From contig ONYA01000006.1 of the NCBI GenBank assembly GCA_900321965.1, positions 1 to 64,000 of the forward strand: a DNA stretch of 64,000 nt. The letters run 5' to 3'. The number at the start of each line of letters is the position of its first letter. Positions within the stretch are counted from its first letter, which is position 1. This document shows, in pieces, positions 25,047 through 33,817 of this stretch. The notes beneath the pieces were generated by a model. The model had not been told where the DNA came from and searched no databases. It saw only the letters and a program-made list of their open reading frames with translations. Both the position numbers and the translations under genes were made by a program. Origin of the DNA: an uncultured Prevotellaceae bacterium. GTDB lineage: Bacteria > Bacteroidota > Bacteroidia > Bacteroidales > Bacteroidaceae.

Positions 25047-26298
25047 ACTTCTTAAATACAACACAGGCATTGTGTCCACCGAAGCCGAACGTGTTACTGA
25101 GTCCGGCACGGACGGTACGCTTCTGAGCCTTATTGAAAGTGAAGTTCAGATTATAGTCAATCTCAGGATCGTCATCGCCTTCCTCGTGGTTGATGGTCGG
25201 CGGCACGATGTCGTTCTGCACGGCCAGCACGGTGACCATAGCTTCGACAGCACCGGCAGCACCAAGCAAGTGACCCGTCATAGACTTCGTCGACGAGATG
25301 TTCAGCTTGAAGGCAGCATCGCCAAATACCTCCTTGATGGCCTTGGCCTCAGAGATGTCGCCCACGTGGGTTGACGTACCGTGAACATTGATATAGTCGA
25401 TGTCTTCGGGATTCAGCTCGGCATCCTCCAATGCGTTCTGCATGACGAGCTTGGCACCTAAGCCCTCGGGGTGCGAGGCCGTGATGTGGTGAGCATCGGC
25501 ACTCATGCCGGCACCAACCATCTCGGCATAGATTTTGGCACCACGGGCCTTGGCGTGCTCCAGCTCCTCGAGAATGAGACAGCCGGCACCCTCGGCCATG
25601 ATGAATCCGTCGCGGCTGGCGCTGAACGGACGGCTGGCCTTCTCAGGCTCGTCGTTACGGGTCGACAGGGCGTGCATGGCATTGAAACCGCCTACGCCAC
25701 AGGCACAGATGGCAGCCTCAGCACCACCGGCAACGATAGCGTTGGCCTTGCCTAAACGAATCAGGTTGAAGGCGTCTGCTAAGGCATTCGACGATGAAGC
25801 ACAAGCCGAAGCGGTGATATAGTTAGGACCATGGAAACCGTACATGATACTGATCTGTCCGGCAGCGATGTCGGCAATCATCTTCGGAATGAAGAACGGA
25901 TTGAACTTCGGACCGTCGGCCTCATGTACACCATAGTACTTCACCTCGTCCTCGAAGGTCTTGATACCGCCAATGCCCACACCGAAGACCACGCCAATGC
26001 GATTCTTGTCCTCGGTTTCCAGATCCATCGAGCTGTCCTCTACAGCCTGCTTGGCTGCAATGAGTGCCAGCTGTGTGTAACGGTCCATCTTACGGGCCTC
26101 CTTACGGTCCAGATAGTCGTTCACATTGAGGTTCTTCACCTCACAGGCAAACTTCGTCTTAAATAAGGTTGTATCGAAACTTGTAATAGGTGCGGCACCA
26201 CTGACTCCTGCCAAGAGGTTCTCCCACATCTCTTTAGGAGTGTTGCCGACGGGCGTAACAGCGCCCAAGCCTGTTACAACTACTCTTTTTAATTCCAT
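25036..26298 (-). CDS. fabF: Beta-ketoacyl-ACP synthase II
   Basis: 420 residues, full length. The condensing Cys is in TASACASSSNAL, with the two active-site histidines in NVHGTSTHVGD and STKSMTGHLLGAAG. The glycine-rich end NTFGFGGHNACVVFKKYE is typical. The enzyme elongates acyl-ACP by condensation with malonyl-ACP in fatty acid synthesis. It lies between acpP and rnc. The 105-nt gap to acpP is filled by an A/T-rich repeat rather than a promoter. Confidence 0.97.
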   Translation of the reverse strand: MELKRVVVTGLGAVTPVGNTPKEMWENLLAGVSGAAPITSFDTTLFKTKFACEVKNLNVNDYLDRKEARKMDRYTQLALIAAKQAVEDSSMDLETEDKNRIGVVFGVGIGGIKTFEDEVKYYGVHEADGPKFNPFFIPKMIADIAAGQISIMYGFHGPNYITASACASSSNALADAFNLIRLGKANAIVAGGAEAAICACGVGGFNAMHALSTRNDEPEKASRPFSASRDGFIMAEGAGCLILEELEHAKARGAKIYAEMVGAGMSADAHHITASHPEGLGAKLVMQNALEDAELNPEDIDYINVHGTSTHVGDISEAKAIKEVFGDAAFKLNISSTKSMTGHLLGAAGAVEAMVTVLAVQNDIVPPTINHEEGDDDPEIDYNLNFTFNKAQKRTVRAGLSNTFGFGGHNACVVFKKYEA

Positions 26299-26302
26299 AA
26301 AT

Positions 26303-26400
26303 ATAAAATTGAAAAATTGAAAAATTGAAAAATTGAAGAATGAATCCAGGATGAAGCCTGAACTTCAATTCTTCAATTCTTCAATCCTTCAATCCTAAAT
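26303..26400. repeat. ATTGAA-type repeats between acpP and fabF
   Basis: Three to four copies of aaaattga followed 30 nt later by their inverted form (cttcaattcttcaattcttcaatcc) make a long imperfect inverted repeat. A related gattgaa series lies at 58493-58535. In RNA the two arms could form a hairpin between the two cistrons. Confidence 0.75.
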
Positions 26401-26403
26401 TGA

Positions 26404-26640
26404 TTATTTTTGATTCTCCTCGATATAAGAAATGGCATCGCCAACAGTGGCAATCTTCTCAGCCTTATCGTCGGGAATTGAAATACCAAACTCCTTCTCA
26501 AACTCCATGATGAGCTCAACAGTATCTAATGAATCAGCACCGAGGTCGTTGGTGAAACTTGCTTCGGGCTTTACTTCAGCCTCGTCAACACCCAGTTTGT
26601 CTACAATAATTGCCTTTACTTTGCTTTCAATTTCTGACAT
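26404..26640 (-). CDS. acpP: Acyl carrier protein
   Basis: 78 residues from the ATG at 26640. A longer frame extends upstream but adds residues not seen in acyl carrier proteins and crosses the promoter. The 4'-phosphopantetheine serine is Ser37 in [15 protein letters not shown]. The protein is acidic and helical, and it carries growing acyl chains for FabF and the other synthases. It is the first gene of acpP-fabF-rnc. Confidence 0.97.
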   Translation of the reverse strand: MSEIESKVKAIIVDKLGVDEAEVKPEASFTNDLGADSLDTVELIMEFEKEFGISIPDDKAEKIATVGDAISYIEENQK

Positions 26641-26715
26641 AATTTTTAATACTTTAAATGTTAATAATGATTTTGCTATCTTGAATTTTTTACGGCCTTT
26701 CACCGTTTGCGGGTG

Positions 26716-26747
26716 CAAAGTAACACATTTTCCGTCAGTTACGCAAA
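26716..26747 (-). promoter_or_regulatory. Promoter for acpP operon
   Basis: On the minus strand, TTTG (26744-26747), a 20-nt spacer and TTACTTTG (26716-26723) give a near-consensus promoter; the -7 box has TT instead of TA at its first two bases. The leader to acpP is about 70 nt. Confidence 0.65.
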
Positions 26748-26920
26748 TTTTTTCGGGAAAAAGTGATGTCAACTTGCACACGGAGGGGGTGATTGTGCAA
26801 GAAAAAAGGGTTTTTTCGTGTATTTTTTACCATTATTTTGCAAATTTAATTGAAAAACTTGCTTTTTAGTTGCAGATGTCGAAAAGTTTCTGTAGCTTTG
26901 TAGCCTAAAACAGCAGAGAC

Positions 26921-27526
26921 ATGACTTTTACAGAAAACGCAAACAAAATTTTCAATCAGGCAATCAATGATTATCACGTGACGGACAACGTTGACACACC
27001 CGTCAAAAATCCGTACCAGGAAGGCTCTATTGAGAACGCCCTCTACCAGAAGTGCTGGATTGATACCGTTCAGTGGCATTTCGAGGATATCATTCGCGAC
27101 CCCGACATTAATCCTGTTGAAGCATTGACACTGAAGCGTCGTATCGACAAGTCCAATCAAGATCGTACAGACCTGGTAGAACAGATTGATTCCTACTTCC
27201 GCCAGACCTACAGCGAAGTGAAGCCACTACAGACAGCTCGCCTCAACACCGAGAGTCCGGCGTGGGCCGTCGATCGCCTAAGCATCCTCGCCCTGAAAAT
27301 CTATCACATGCAGGAACAGGTAGCGCGCACTGACGCCTCTGCTGAGCACCTCCAGCGCTGTCAGGCCAAGCTCGACGTTCTTTTAGAACAGCAAGTAGAC
27401 CTCTCTGCGGCTATCGACCAACTGCTTGAAGACATTGCTGCCGGGCGCATCTATATGAAGGTATATCGTCAAATGAAGATGTATAACGATCCTTCAACTA
27501 ACCCCATCCTTTATCAGAAAAAGTGA
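26921..27526 (+). CDS. DUF4254 domain protein
   Basis: 201 residues, no signal peptide. The family pattern is clear: NANKIFNQAINDYH near the start, NALYQKCWIDTVQWHFED, then DPDINPVEALTLKRRIDKSNQDRTD. It is predominantly helical. DUF4254 genes usually sit beside glycosyltransferase family 9 genes in Bacteroidetes, as here, which suggests a role in lipopolysaccharide core assembly. No reaction is known. TAGCTTTG at 26893-26900 is its -7 box. Its stop overlaps the GTG start of the next gene. Confidence 0.85.
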   Translation: MTFTENANKIFNQAINDYHVTDNVDTPVKNPYQEGSIENALYQKCWIDTVQWHFEDIIRDPDINPVEALTLKRRIDKSNQDRTDLVEQIDSYFRQTYSEVKPLQTARLNTESPAWAVDRLSILALKIYHMQEQVARTDASAEHLQRCQAKLDVLLEQQVDLSAAIDQLLEDIAAGRIYMKVYRQMKMYNDPSTNPILYQKK

Positions 27527-28590
27527 AGAAAGAGCATATTCTCATCATACGCTTCTCAGCGATAGGTGACGTGGCAATGGCGGTGCCGGTGGTCTACTCT
27601 TTAGCCACGCAGTATCCCAATATACGAATCACCGTGCTCAGCCGCAAATTTGCTCGACCTTTCTTTGAAGACCTGGCGCCTAATGTCAACTTCATGGAAG
27701 CTGATCTGAAACGCGAGTATCATGGTGTGAAAGGTCTCAATGCTCTTTACCGCCGACTGACATCCAAACAGTTTACCAAGATAGCCGACTTCCACAATGT
27801 GTTGCGATCGGAATATCTGCGTATGCGCTTCAATATAGGTCATTATCGCGTAGAACACATCAACAAGCACCGCCGTGAGCGGCGACGCCTTGTTGCTACA
27901 AAAAACAAAGTCAGGACGCCACTACCCACGCCCTTTGAAAACTATGCTGATGTACTGGCTAAGTTAGGCTATCCCGTCAAAGTGGAGTTCCACTCGCTCT
28001 TCCCGCCCGAAGGCGGCAACCTCAACCTGCTGCCCGCCATCATTGGCCCGAAAAAGAATTTCGAACAGTGGATTGGCGTGGCTCCCACGGCTGCCCATCC
28101 CGGAAAGGAATATCCTACCGACCGTACTCGTCAGGTCATCGAGCAACTCCTTCAGCGGCATCCCAGGGCTCGCATCTTCCTCTTCGGCAAAGGTAAACAA
28201 GAAGATGAGCTGTTCACAGAGTGGTGTCGCGACCTTTCACAATGCGTCTACGTCAGCCAACATCTTGAGAATATGCATCAGGAACTGATTCTGATGAGTC
28301 ACCTCGACGTGATGTTCTCTATGGATTCGTCGAATATGCACATGGCCTCACTCACGGCTACACCTGTTGTCAGCGTCTGGGGAGCCACGCATCCGTATGG
28401 CGGCTTTATGGGTTGGAAACAGAAAACCGAGAATGTCATCCAAGCTGACCTCGACTGCCGTCCTTGCAGCATCTACGGCAACCGTCCCTGCCGTCGCGGC
28501 GATATGGCCTGTATGAACCTTATTAAACCAGAACAGATTATCGAGAAAATCGAACAGATTATTAACCCTCAAACAACAACAAGTTTATGA
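27523..28590 (+). CDS. Glycosyltransferase family 9 (heptosyltransferase-like)
   Basis: 355 residues from a GTG that overlaps the previous stop by 4 nt (GTGA). The N-terminus [22 protein letters not shown] and the C-terminal acceptor/donor segment [18 protein letters not shown], followed by [12 protein letters not shown], are hallmarks of GT9. These enzymes add ADP-heptose or related sugars to the lipopolysaccharide core on the inner face of the membrane. Four cysteines near residues 308-325 ([19 protein letters not shown] region) are common in Bacteroidetes members. It is coupled to the rubredoxin gene downstream. Confidence 0.88.
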   Translation: MKKEHILIIRFSAIGDVAMAVPVVYSLATQYPNIRITVLSRKFARPFFEDLAPNVNFMEADLKREYHGVKGLNALYRRLTSKQFTKIADFHNVLRSEYLRMRFNIGHYRVEHINKHRRERRRLVATKNKVRTPLPTPFENYADVLAKLGYPVKVEFHSLFPPEGGNLNLLPAIIGPKKNFEQWIGVAPTAAHPGKEYPTDRTRQVIEQLLQRHPRARIFLFGKGKQEDELFTEWCRDLSQCVYVSQHLENMHQELILMSHLDVMFSMDSSNMHMASLTATPVVSVWGATHPYGGFMGWKQKTENVIQADLDCRPCSIYGNRPCRRGDMACMNLIKPEQIIEKIEQIINPQTTTSL

Positions 28591-28751
28591 AAAAGTATGT
28601 ATGCAATGTATGCGGTTACGTGTACGACCCTGCTGCTGGTGATCCTGACAGCGGCATCCAGCCCGGCACTGACTTTGAAGACATTCCTGAAGATTGGGTT
28701 TGCCCTCTCTGCGGTGTAGGTAAGGACGACTTTGAACCTGCTGAAGACTAA
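28587..28751 (+). CDS. Rubredoxin
   Basis: A 54-residue gene. Two CxxCG motifs, CNVCGY at residues 6-11 and CPLCGV at residues 39-44, supply the four cysteines that hold one iron atom. The aromatic Tyr/Trp positions ([15 protein letters not shown]) are conserved. Rubredoxin is a small cytoplasmic one-electron carrier, often serving peroxide- or oxygen-reducing enzymes in anaerobes. Its ATG overlaps the glycosyltransferase stop by 4 nt. A strong terminator follows 11 nt after its stop. Confidence 0.96.
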   Translation: MKKYVCNVCGYVYDPAAGDPDSGIQPGTDFEDIPEDWVCPLCGVGKDDFEPAED

Positions 28752-28762
28752 AAAGAATCTTT

Positions 28763-28794
28763 AATAAGGTGGCTCGAGAGCCACCTTATTTTAT
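28763..28794. terminator. Bidirectional terminator after rubredoxin
   Basis: A perfect 28-nt palindrome (28763-28790) with arms AATAAGGTGGCTC and GAGCCACCTTATT, followed by TTTATAAT. It serves the rubredoxin operon and the convergent methyltransferase gene. Confidence 0.92.
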
Positions 28795-29321
28795 AATAGA
28801 AGTTGCTCAGCAAACTTGAAAATAACGATTCCTGCAGTCACCGAAACATTCATCGAGTGCTTCGTGCCCAACTGCGGTATCTCTAAACAACCATCACTGG
28901 CGTCTACCACATCCTGGTGGACGCCTTTTACTTCATTGCCAAACACTACTGCATATCGACATGCCGCCTCTGCTTGAAAGTACTGCAGCTTCGTGGAATG
29001 CTCTACTTGTTCCACACTATACACCGTATAGCCGTCCTCCTTCAGTTGGTTTACGGCGTCTAATGCCGTTTCGAAATAGCGCCAACTGACGCTGTCCTCC
29101 GCACCAAGCGCCGTCTTGTGAATCTCAGCCATTGGCGGCGTCGATGTGATGCCACACAGATAGACAGCCTCCACCCGGAAAGTGTCTGCCGTACGGAACA
29201 CACTACCCACATTGTGCATTGACCTCACATCGTCGAGCACCACTACCAACGGCAACTTCTCAGCTTCGCGGAACTCCTCAACACTAAGCCGCTGCATTTC
29301 TATCGTCCTTACCTTTCTCAT
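28791..29321 (-). CDS. TrmH/SpoU-family RNA 2'-O-methyltransferase
   Basis: 176 residues from the ATG at 29321; earlier in-frame starts add a hydrophobic run that belongs to non-coding upstream sequence. SPOUT motifs are present: VLDDVRSMHNVGSVFRTAD (motif 1), VFGNEVKGV (motif 2) and IPQLGTKHSMNVSVTAGI (motif 3), forming the knotted S-adenosylmethionine site. The target RNA (tRNA or rRNA) cannot be assigned. A -7 box TACTTTTG (29330-29337, minus strand) lies 8 nt from the start, giving a leader of about 5 nt. The gene flanks the candidate origin. Confidence 0.9.
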   Translation of the reverse strand: MRKVRTIEMQRLSVEEFREAEKLPLVVVLDDVRSMHNVGSVFRTADTFRVEAVYLCGITSTPPMAEIHKTALGAEDSVSWRYFETALDAVNQLKEDGYTVYSVEQVEHSTKLQYFQAEAACRYAVVFGNEVKGVHQDVVDASDGCLEIPQLGTKHSMNVSVTAGIVIFKFAEQLLL

Positions 29322-29439
29322 TGTGGATGCAAAAGTAACGAAAAAAAATATAAATGCGAAGCTAACGGCAAAAAAAATTTCGTATTCTTGCTCTGGCAAG
29401 CGAACAAGTTCGAGCGGTTACAATTGTCACAGACAATAC

Positions 29440-29822
29440 ATGACGGAGAAAAACGGTGGATAACTCTGTGGATAAGTGTGTGGAAAACGATGGAATAACT
29501 ACGGCACTTATCACACGACAGATTCGAGTGAGGGATATCCACACTGTTATTTAGGGGTTTTTAGAAAGATTTCCACGTTTTTTTGCAGGAAAAAGATATA
29601 AACTTATTAATTTTGCACCAAAATTAGAAATTGTGGATAAATAGTGAAGTGTGCAACTGCTCAATGAGTTAGTATTAACAATAAGTGTGAATAATACAAT
29701 TTCCTAAGTGGAAAAAAAAACGACCAAGGTTTTCGCTTAAAAGTTCTGCACTTATCAACGGCATATCATCCTATTCATTCTATTTTTTAAAAAAGAAAAA
29801 GAAAAAATAATAAAAATATAAT
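29440..29822. other. oriC: Candidate replication origin (DnaA-box cluster)
   Basis: A gene-free stretch of about 400 nt. TGTGGATAA (reverse of the DnaA box TTATCCACA) occurs exactly at 29467-29475 and 29632-29640, and TGTGAATAA at 29686-29694. One-mismatch forms lie at 29455-29463, 29479-29487 and 29535-29543. An A/T-only tract at 29781-29820 would suit duplex opening. Sampled rows show C over G on the plus strand just to the left and G over C just to the right, as expected at an origin, but the skew is not uniform further right. dnaA itself is not in the window. A promoter-like TAATTTTG sits at 29608-29615. Confidence 0.5.
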
Positions 29823-29825
29823 GTG

Positions 29826-30770
29826 ATGTTGACAAACGAGGAATTAAAGGCTGAGATTCGTAAGATGTGCCGCGAGAAAGATGCTATCATCTTGGCACAT
29901 TACTATACGATAGGTGACATACAAGATATTGCCGACTTCGTTGGCGATTCGTTGGCTTTGGCACGAAAGGCTGCCGAGACGGATGCACGGATGATGGTCA
30001 TGTGTGGTGTTCATTTTATGGCTGAGACGTGTAAACTGCTCTCGCCAGAGAAGACCGTATTGTGTCCCGATTTGGAAGCCGGCTGTTCGTTGGCTGACTC
30101 GTGTAAGGCTGAGGACTTGAAGAAGTTCAAGGACGAGCATCCTGGCTATCAGGTGATTTCATATGTCAATACGACAGCAGCTGTGAAGGCATTGACAGAC
30201 GTGGTCGTCACTTCTGGTAATGCCAAGAAGGTAGTTGACCAGCTGCCGAAGGATGCCAAGCTGATTTTTGGTCCTGACTACAATCTGGGTAATTATATTA
30301 ATGAGGTGACAGGTCGCGAGATGTTGCTGTGGAATGGTGGCTGTCATGTTCACGAGCGTTTCTCAGTAGAAAAGATTGTGGAGCTGAAACGCCAGTATCC
30401 TAAGGCTGTGGTGATGGCTCATTTGGAGTGTAAGGCACCTGTGTTGGCGCTGGCTGATGTGAAGGGTAGTACGGCGGATATGCTAAAATTCGCACGGGAA
30501 AACCGTGCGACACAGTATATCGTGGCGACAGAGGCAGGTATTCTGCACGAATTGCAGCGTACGTGTCCTGATAAGGAGTTTATACCTGTGCCGCCAGAGA
30601 TTTCTGAAAGTGGGCTGGAATGCAGTTGTAACGAATGTCAATATATGAAGCTTAACACGTTACAAAAAGTGTATGACTGTCTGAAGAACGAGTCGCCTGC
30701 GATTGAGATTGATCCAGAGATAGCCAAAGAGGCCGTGAAGCCTATTGAGCGGATGTTAGCGTTGAGTTAA
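29826..30770 (+). CDS. nadA: Quinolinate synthase
   Basis: 314 residues from the ATG at 29826 (a GTG one codon earlier is possible). It condenses iminoaspartate with dihydroxyacetone phosphate to make quinolinate for NAD. The cysteines of the oxygen-sensitive [4Fe-4S] cluster lie among HFMAETCKLL, LECKAPV and GLECSCNECQYMKL. AHYYTIGDIQDIADFVGDSL is the family N-terminus. nadB and nadC are not adjacent. Its stop overlaps the stop of the convergent acyltransferase gene by 4 nt, with no terminator between. Confidence 0.96.
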   Translation: MLTNEELKAEIRKMCREKDAIILAHYYTIGDIQDIADFVGDSLALARKAAETDARMMVMCGVHFMAETCKLLSPEKTVLCPDLEAGCSLADSCKAEDLKKFKDEHPGYQVISYVNTTAAVKALTDVVVTSGNAKKVVDQLPKDAKLIFGPDYNLGNYINEVTGREMLLWNGGCHVHERFSVEKIVELKRQYPKAVVMAHLECKAPVLALADVKGSTADMLKFARENRATQYIVATEAGILHELQRTCPDKEFIPVPPEISESGLECSCNECQYMKLNTLQKVYDCLKNESPAIEIDPEIAKEAVKPIERMLALS

Positions 30771-31765
30771 ACGATTTTCCGTCTGAGCATAGGCTTCTCT
30801 ATCATATACCATGATATGACGGCCAGTGTTACTGTTATGAGCAACGACAATATAAAGGTCAAGTAAATATTGTATTGGTGCAGTTTATACTGTACCAATA
30901 CTTGTATAACAGGGAAATGGTAGAGATAGAGTCCGTATGATATATTGTCGTAACGTTGCAGGAAATTGAGCGGTTTACAGTAGTAAGCTACGGCAACGAT
31001 GATAGCCGAGAATACGAGCGGTTCGATATAATATAGGAAAGCATAGTCATAAAATAGCGTGAGGCAGAAATGGAGTATGCAACACGGAAAGATCCATTTG
31101 ACATGCTTACAGAACCTGTCGAAATACAATAAGATGGCAGTACCACTAAAGAAATAGATAATGGTACACATACTGTTGTCGTGATACTGGTTATAGATGG
31201 TCAGTATGATAAAAACAACTGCTAATACGTAAATCTTACGGACTTTGCGCATCAAGAATATCATAAACGGTACTGCTATATAGAACAGCACTTCGTACTT
31301 CATCGACCATAGCGAACCATTGACAAACGAACCATAACAATTGTTGGTAAACAAACCAGGCAGAGATGGTTCGATGAAGTTCATGAACGAGAGGTTAGCC
31401 GCGAGGTATTTCAGCGATTGTTGTGATAGGAAATACTCTTTTATTGAAGCTGTTGAGAAGAAGAATCCTATGAAGAAACAGAACAGTATGGTGACGACAT
31501 AAGCTGGAACAATTCGATAGACGCGCTTCCAGCAATAGACTTTCAGACTATTCCGCCTCAGAAAACTGTAGACCACCAAGAAACCGGTAATGGTAAAGAA
31601 GGCTTTGACACGCATCTGTCCTGTAACAAACCAGAACTGCTCCTGATTTGTCAGCGTACAGAAATGCACGAGAATGAGGGAGAAAGCAAAGAAGTAACGC
31701 AGAAAATCGAAACAATTATCGCGCTTCACACGTTCTGTAGTCTCTTGGCTAATCAGATCCTTCAT
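30767..31765 (-). CDS. Acyltransferase family 3 membrane protein
   Basis: 332 residues with about ten membrane helices. The start region DNCFDFLRYFFAFSLILVHF and the following QMRVKAFFTITGFLVVYSFLRR are the family-3 (OafA/NodX) signature, with the conserved histidine in helix 1. Members O-acetylate or O-succinylate surface polysaccharides. It is the last gene of the long minus-strand operon, after gtrA-like and DUF6056-like genes, which fits surface glycan modification. Confidence 0.87.
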   Translation of the reverse strand: MKDLISQETTERVKRDNCFDFLRYFFAFSLILVHFCTLTNQEQFWFVTGQMRVKAFFTITGFLVVYSFLRRNSLKVYCWKRVYRIVPAYVVTILFCFFIGFFFSTASIKEYFLSQQSLKYLAANLSFMNFIEPSLPGLFTNNCYGSFVNGSLWSMKYEVLFYIAVPFMIFLMRKVRKIYVLAVVFIILTIYNQYHDNSMCTIIYFFSGTAILLYFDRFCKHVKWIFPCCILHFCLTLFYDYAFLYYIEPLVFSAIIVAVAYYCKPLNFLQRYDNISYGLYLYHFPVIQVLVQYKLHQYNIYLTFILSLLITVTLAVISWYMIEKPMLRRKIV

Positions 31766-31769
31766 TGGC

Positions 31770-32204
31770 TTACTTATTTTTGTTATAGAACGCGAAAAAG
31801 CGCTGACCTAAATAGTTGAAGACGACGAAGAGACACATACCCAGCATCATCGAAACATTTTCCTGGACGGTGATGCTGAAGCCTGAGAGTATCCACTGCA
31901 TGACGGGTTTGGCTATGCCGTAGGCAAGCAGATAGCAGGTGAGGATGTTGAGCGTGAAGCGCAGTAATGACCAGAGTCCGCGTTCGCGGAATCGGAAGGT
32001 GAAGTTCTTGTTGAGCAGGTAGCTGACGATGCTGCCAAAGAAGTAGTTTGAAGCCGAAGAGACCCAATAGCTGAGGTGAAACACGTTGTAGAACACAAAC
32101 ATGATGGTTGTGCCTACAATGGTATTCACGACGCCTACCATGATGAACTTCAGGAAAGTCCAGTCTGTGAATAGGCTGATATAGTCCTTAATATGCTTCA
32201 TCAT
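31770..32204 (-). CDS. GtrA-family membrane protein
   Basis: 144 residues with four membrane helices. FIMVGVVNTIVGTTIMFVFY is the characteristic first helix, and NYFFGSIVSYLLNKNFTF the second. GtrA-like proteins are thought to flip or assist undecaprenyl-linked sugars used for surface glycan decoration. Its start overlaps the DUF6056-like gene by 4 nt and it ends 4 nt before the acyltransferase start. Confidence 0.88.
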   Translation of the reverse strand: MMKHIKDYISLFTDWTFLKFIMVGVVNTIVGTTIMFVFYNVFHLSYWVSSASNYFFGSIVSYLLNKNFTFRFRERGLWSLLRFTLNILTCYLLAYGIAKPVMQWILSGFSITVQENVSMMLGMCLFVVFNYLGQRFFAFYNKNK

Positions 32205-33814
32205 TCTATCCTGATATCTTTAATGCGTCGTTTGATGTTGCTTGGCGGAATGGTCATCACTAAATAGAGTCTGCCGCAAATACTGACGACTTCGTGGTTG
32301 AAATCATCGAGTACGTATTCGTTGCCTTGATAGGACAGTATACGCTGATAGAACCTCAAGGGAACCTCGTCGCCTAACAAGAAGGTTACTTGATGAACCT
32401 CTTTGTCGTCTTGTAACGATTGAATGTACAGTTGGCCATGTACATCAGGTTCCCAATGCGTATAGGCTGTACTGTCACGTTCTATTTTGTTGATGACGTC
32501 TTCTGGCAGCATCGTGACCGTATCTTGATGGTAGAGTTGTGCGACTGCCATAGAATTGATGTCCTGGCTATCGAAAGCCATGTAGCAGCTGAAGAATCCG
32601 AATTCTATGGTAGGGTTTACGTAACGCTCAATCACCTGCTTTTCAAACCAACTGACGTCCCCGCTGATCTGTCGGACTTTAATGAGTGACTGATGCTGCA
32701 GTTGCGAATGGTGGTACAGATAGTTGTCGTAGTTCTGTTTGCTATAGGCGATAGCAGGAACAGAGACGATGATAGCCGCTACCAGCAGGCTATTAATAAT
32801 GGTATATTGTTGCTTTAGTAGCCTTTCGCTTTGCCAGATCTGTAGTACGATGAGAAGGGATTGGAAGTCGGCACAGATGGCTACCCGTTCCAGCGTTGTA
32901 CCACAGAGGAACACAATGCCAAGCGCCATGATCCAGGCGAACAGCAAATAGCCATATCGTTTAAGTATATCGATGAATCTCTTGTAGTTGATAATGAGCG
33001 TCAGTAGCAGGATCCAAGAGATTCTGACGTTTAGTGCCATATTGATACAGCCTGACAATAGCCGCTGTAGAGGTGTGATGCCTTCGATGTCGGCCCTCAT
33101 CCAGAGCGACGGCGACGTGAGAATCATCAGCATACCTAACATATAGGCTAAGATGCAGTAGGTGTTGGCGCGAAACAGCAGTCCTTTATGATTGATGACG
33201 AGATACAGCAGGCAAGATAATGTGATGGGAAGTGCTATGGCTTCGTGTGACCATCCTAATATAAAAGAAATAGGTACGAATGGCAGCAGTCTCCAACTGA
33301 TACGTCTGTCGCCCAGTTTTCTCAGCAGGCATAGGAAACACATGGTAAACACCAATGCCCATACGTAGGTATAAGAGCCTAACAACCACAGAAAAGCAGT
33401 ATCAAAGCCTTTCATCACGAGGAATATCAATCCAAAGGCAAGCACACCGTTGACGAGCCTGAATCCTTTCTTGCGGGCTGTATAGACGATGATGAGCCAT
33501 AGGAGCAAGCCGAACATACCTATGTTGATGAGTTTGGCTACGGCCGGAGGTATCAGGTTAAGGGCTATCTGAGCCAAAGAATGGGTGATGCTGCGTCCGT
33601 TGACAATCTGATAGTGTACCAGCTGCGACTGAACGACGTCGCCCAAAGATGTGATACGCTCAAAAGGTATGTGCCATTCCCATTGCCATTTGAACAAGTA
33701 TATCACGTCGTCTGACATCGTGGGTGTGGCATACCAATTCAGTAAGCTGATGATGACGAGCACCACACTACAGCTGCCGACGATATATATCTTGCTCTTC
33801 AAGCTAGCTGACAT
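32201..33814 (-). CDS. DUF6056-like polytopic membrane protein (GT-C-like)
   Basis: 537 residues: about nine to ten membrane helices in the first 350 residues and a soluble C-terminal region of 170 residues. MSDDVIYLFKWQWEW after helix 1, the GRSITH segment and LGWSHEAIALPI near residue 190 match the DUF6056 pattern, and the acidic pair after the first helix resembles GT-C glycosyltransferases. It is probably a lipid-linked sugar transferase for surface glycans, in keeping with the gtrA-like and acyltransferase genes that follow. Activity is inferred only. Confidence 0.65.
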   Translation of the reverse strand: MSASLKSKIYIVGSCSVVLVIISLLNWYATPTMSDDVIYLFKWQWEWHIPFERITSLGDVVQSQLVHYQIVNGRSITHSLAQIALNLIPPAVAKLINIGMFGLLLWLIIVYTARKKGFRLVNGVLAFGLIFLVMKGFDTAFLWLLGSYTYVWALVFTMCFLCLLRKLGDRRISWRLLPFVPISFILGWSHEAIALPITLSCLLYLVINHKGLLFRANTYCILAYMLGMLMILTSPSLWMRADIEGITPLQRLLSGCINMALNVRISWILLLTLIINYKRFIDILKRYGYLLFAWIMALGIVFLCGTTLERVAICADFQSLLIVLQIWQSERLLKQQYTIINSLLVAAIIVSVPAIAYSKQNYDNYLYHHSQLQHQSLIKVRQISGDVSWFEKQVIERYVNPTIEFGFFSCYMAFDSQDINSMAVAQLYHQDTVTMLPEDVINKIERDSTAYTHWEPDVHGQLYIQSLQDDKEVHQVTFLLGDEVPLRFYQRILSYQGNEYVLDDFNHEVVSICGRLYLVMTIPPSNIKRRIKDIRIE

Positions 33815-33817
33815 ACC

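Noticed and set aside
26641..26781. N-terminal extension of acyl carrier protein
   Set aside because: The extra frame crosses the promoter and matches no acyl carrier protein.
29400..29822. tRNA or small RNA gene in the nadA upstream region
   Set aside because: No cloverleaf or terminator-ended hairpin found; DnaA-box content explains the region better.
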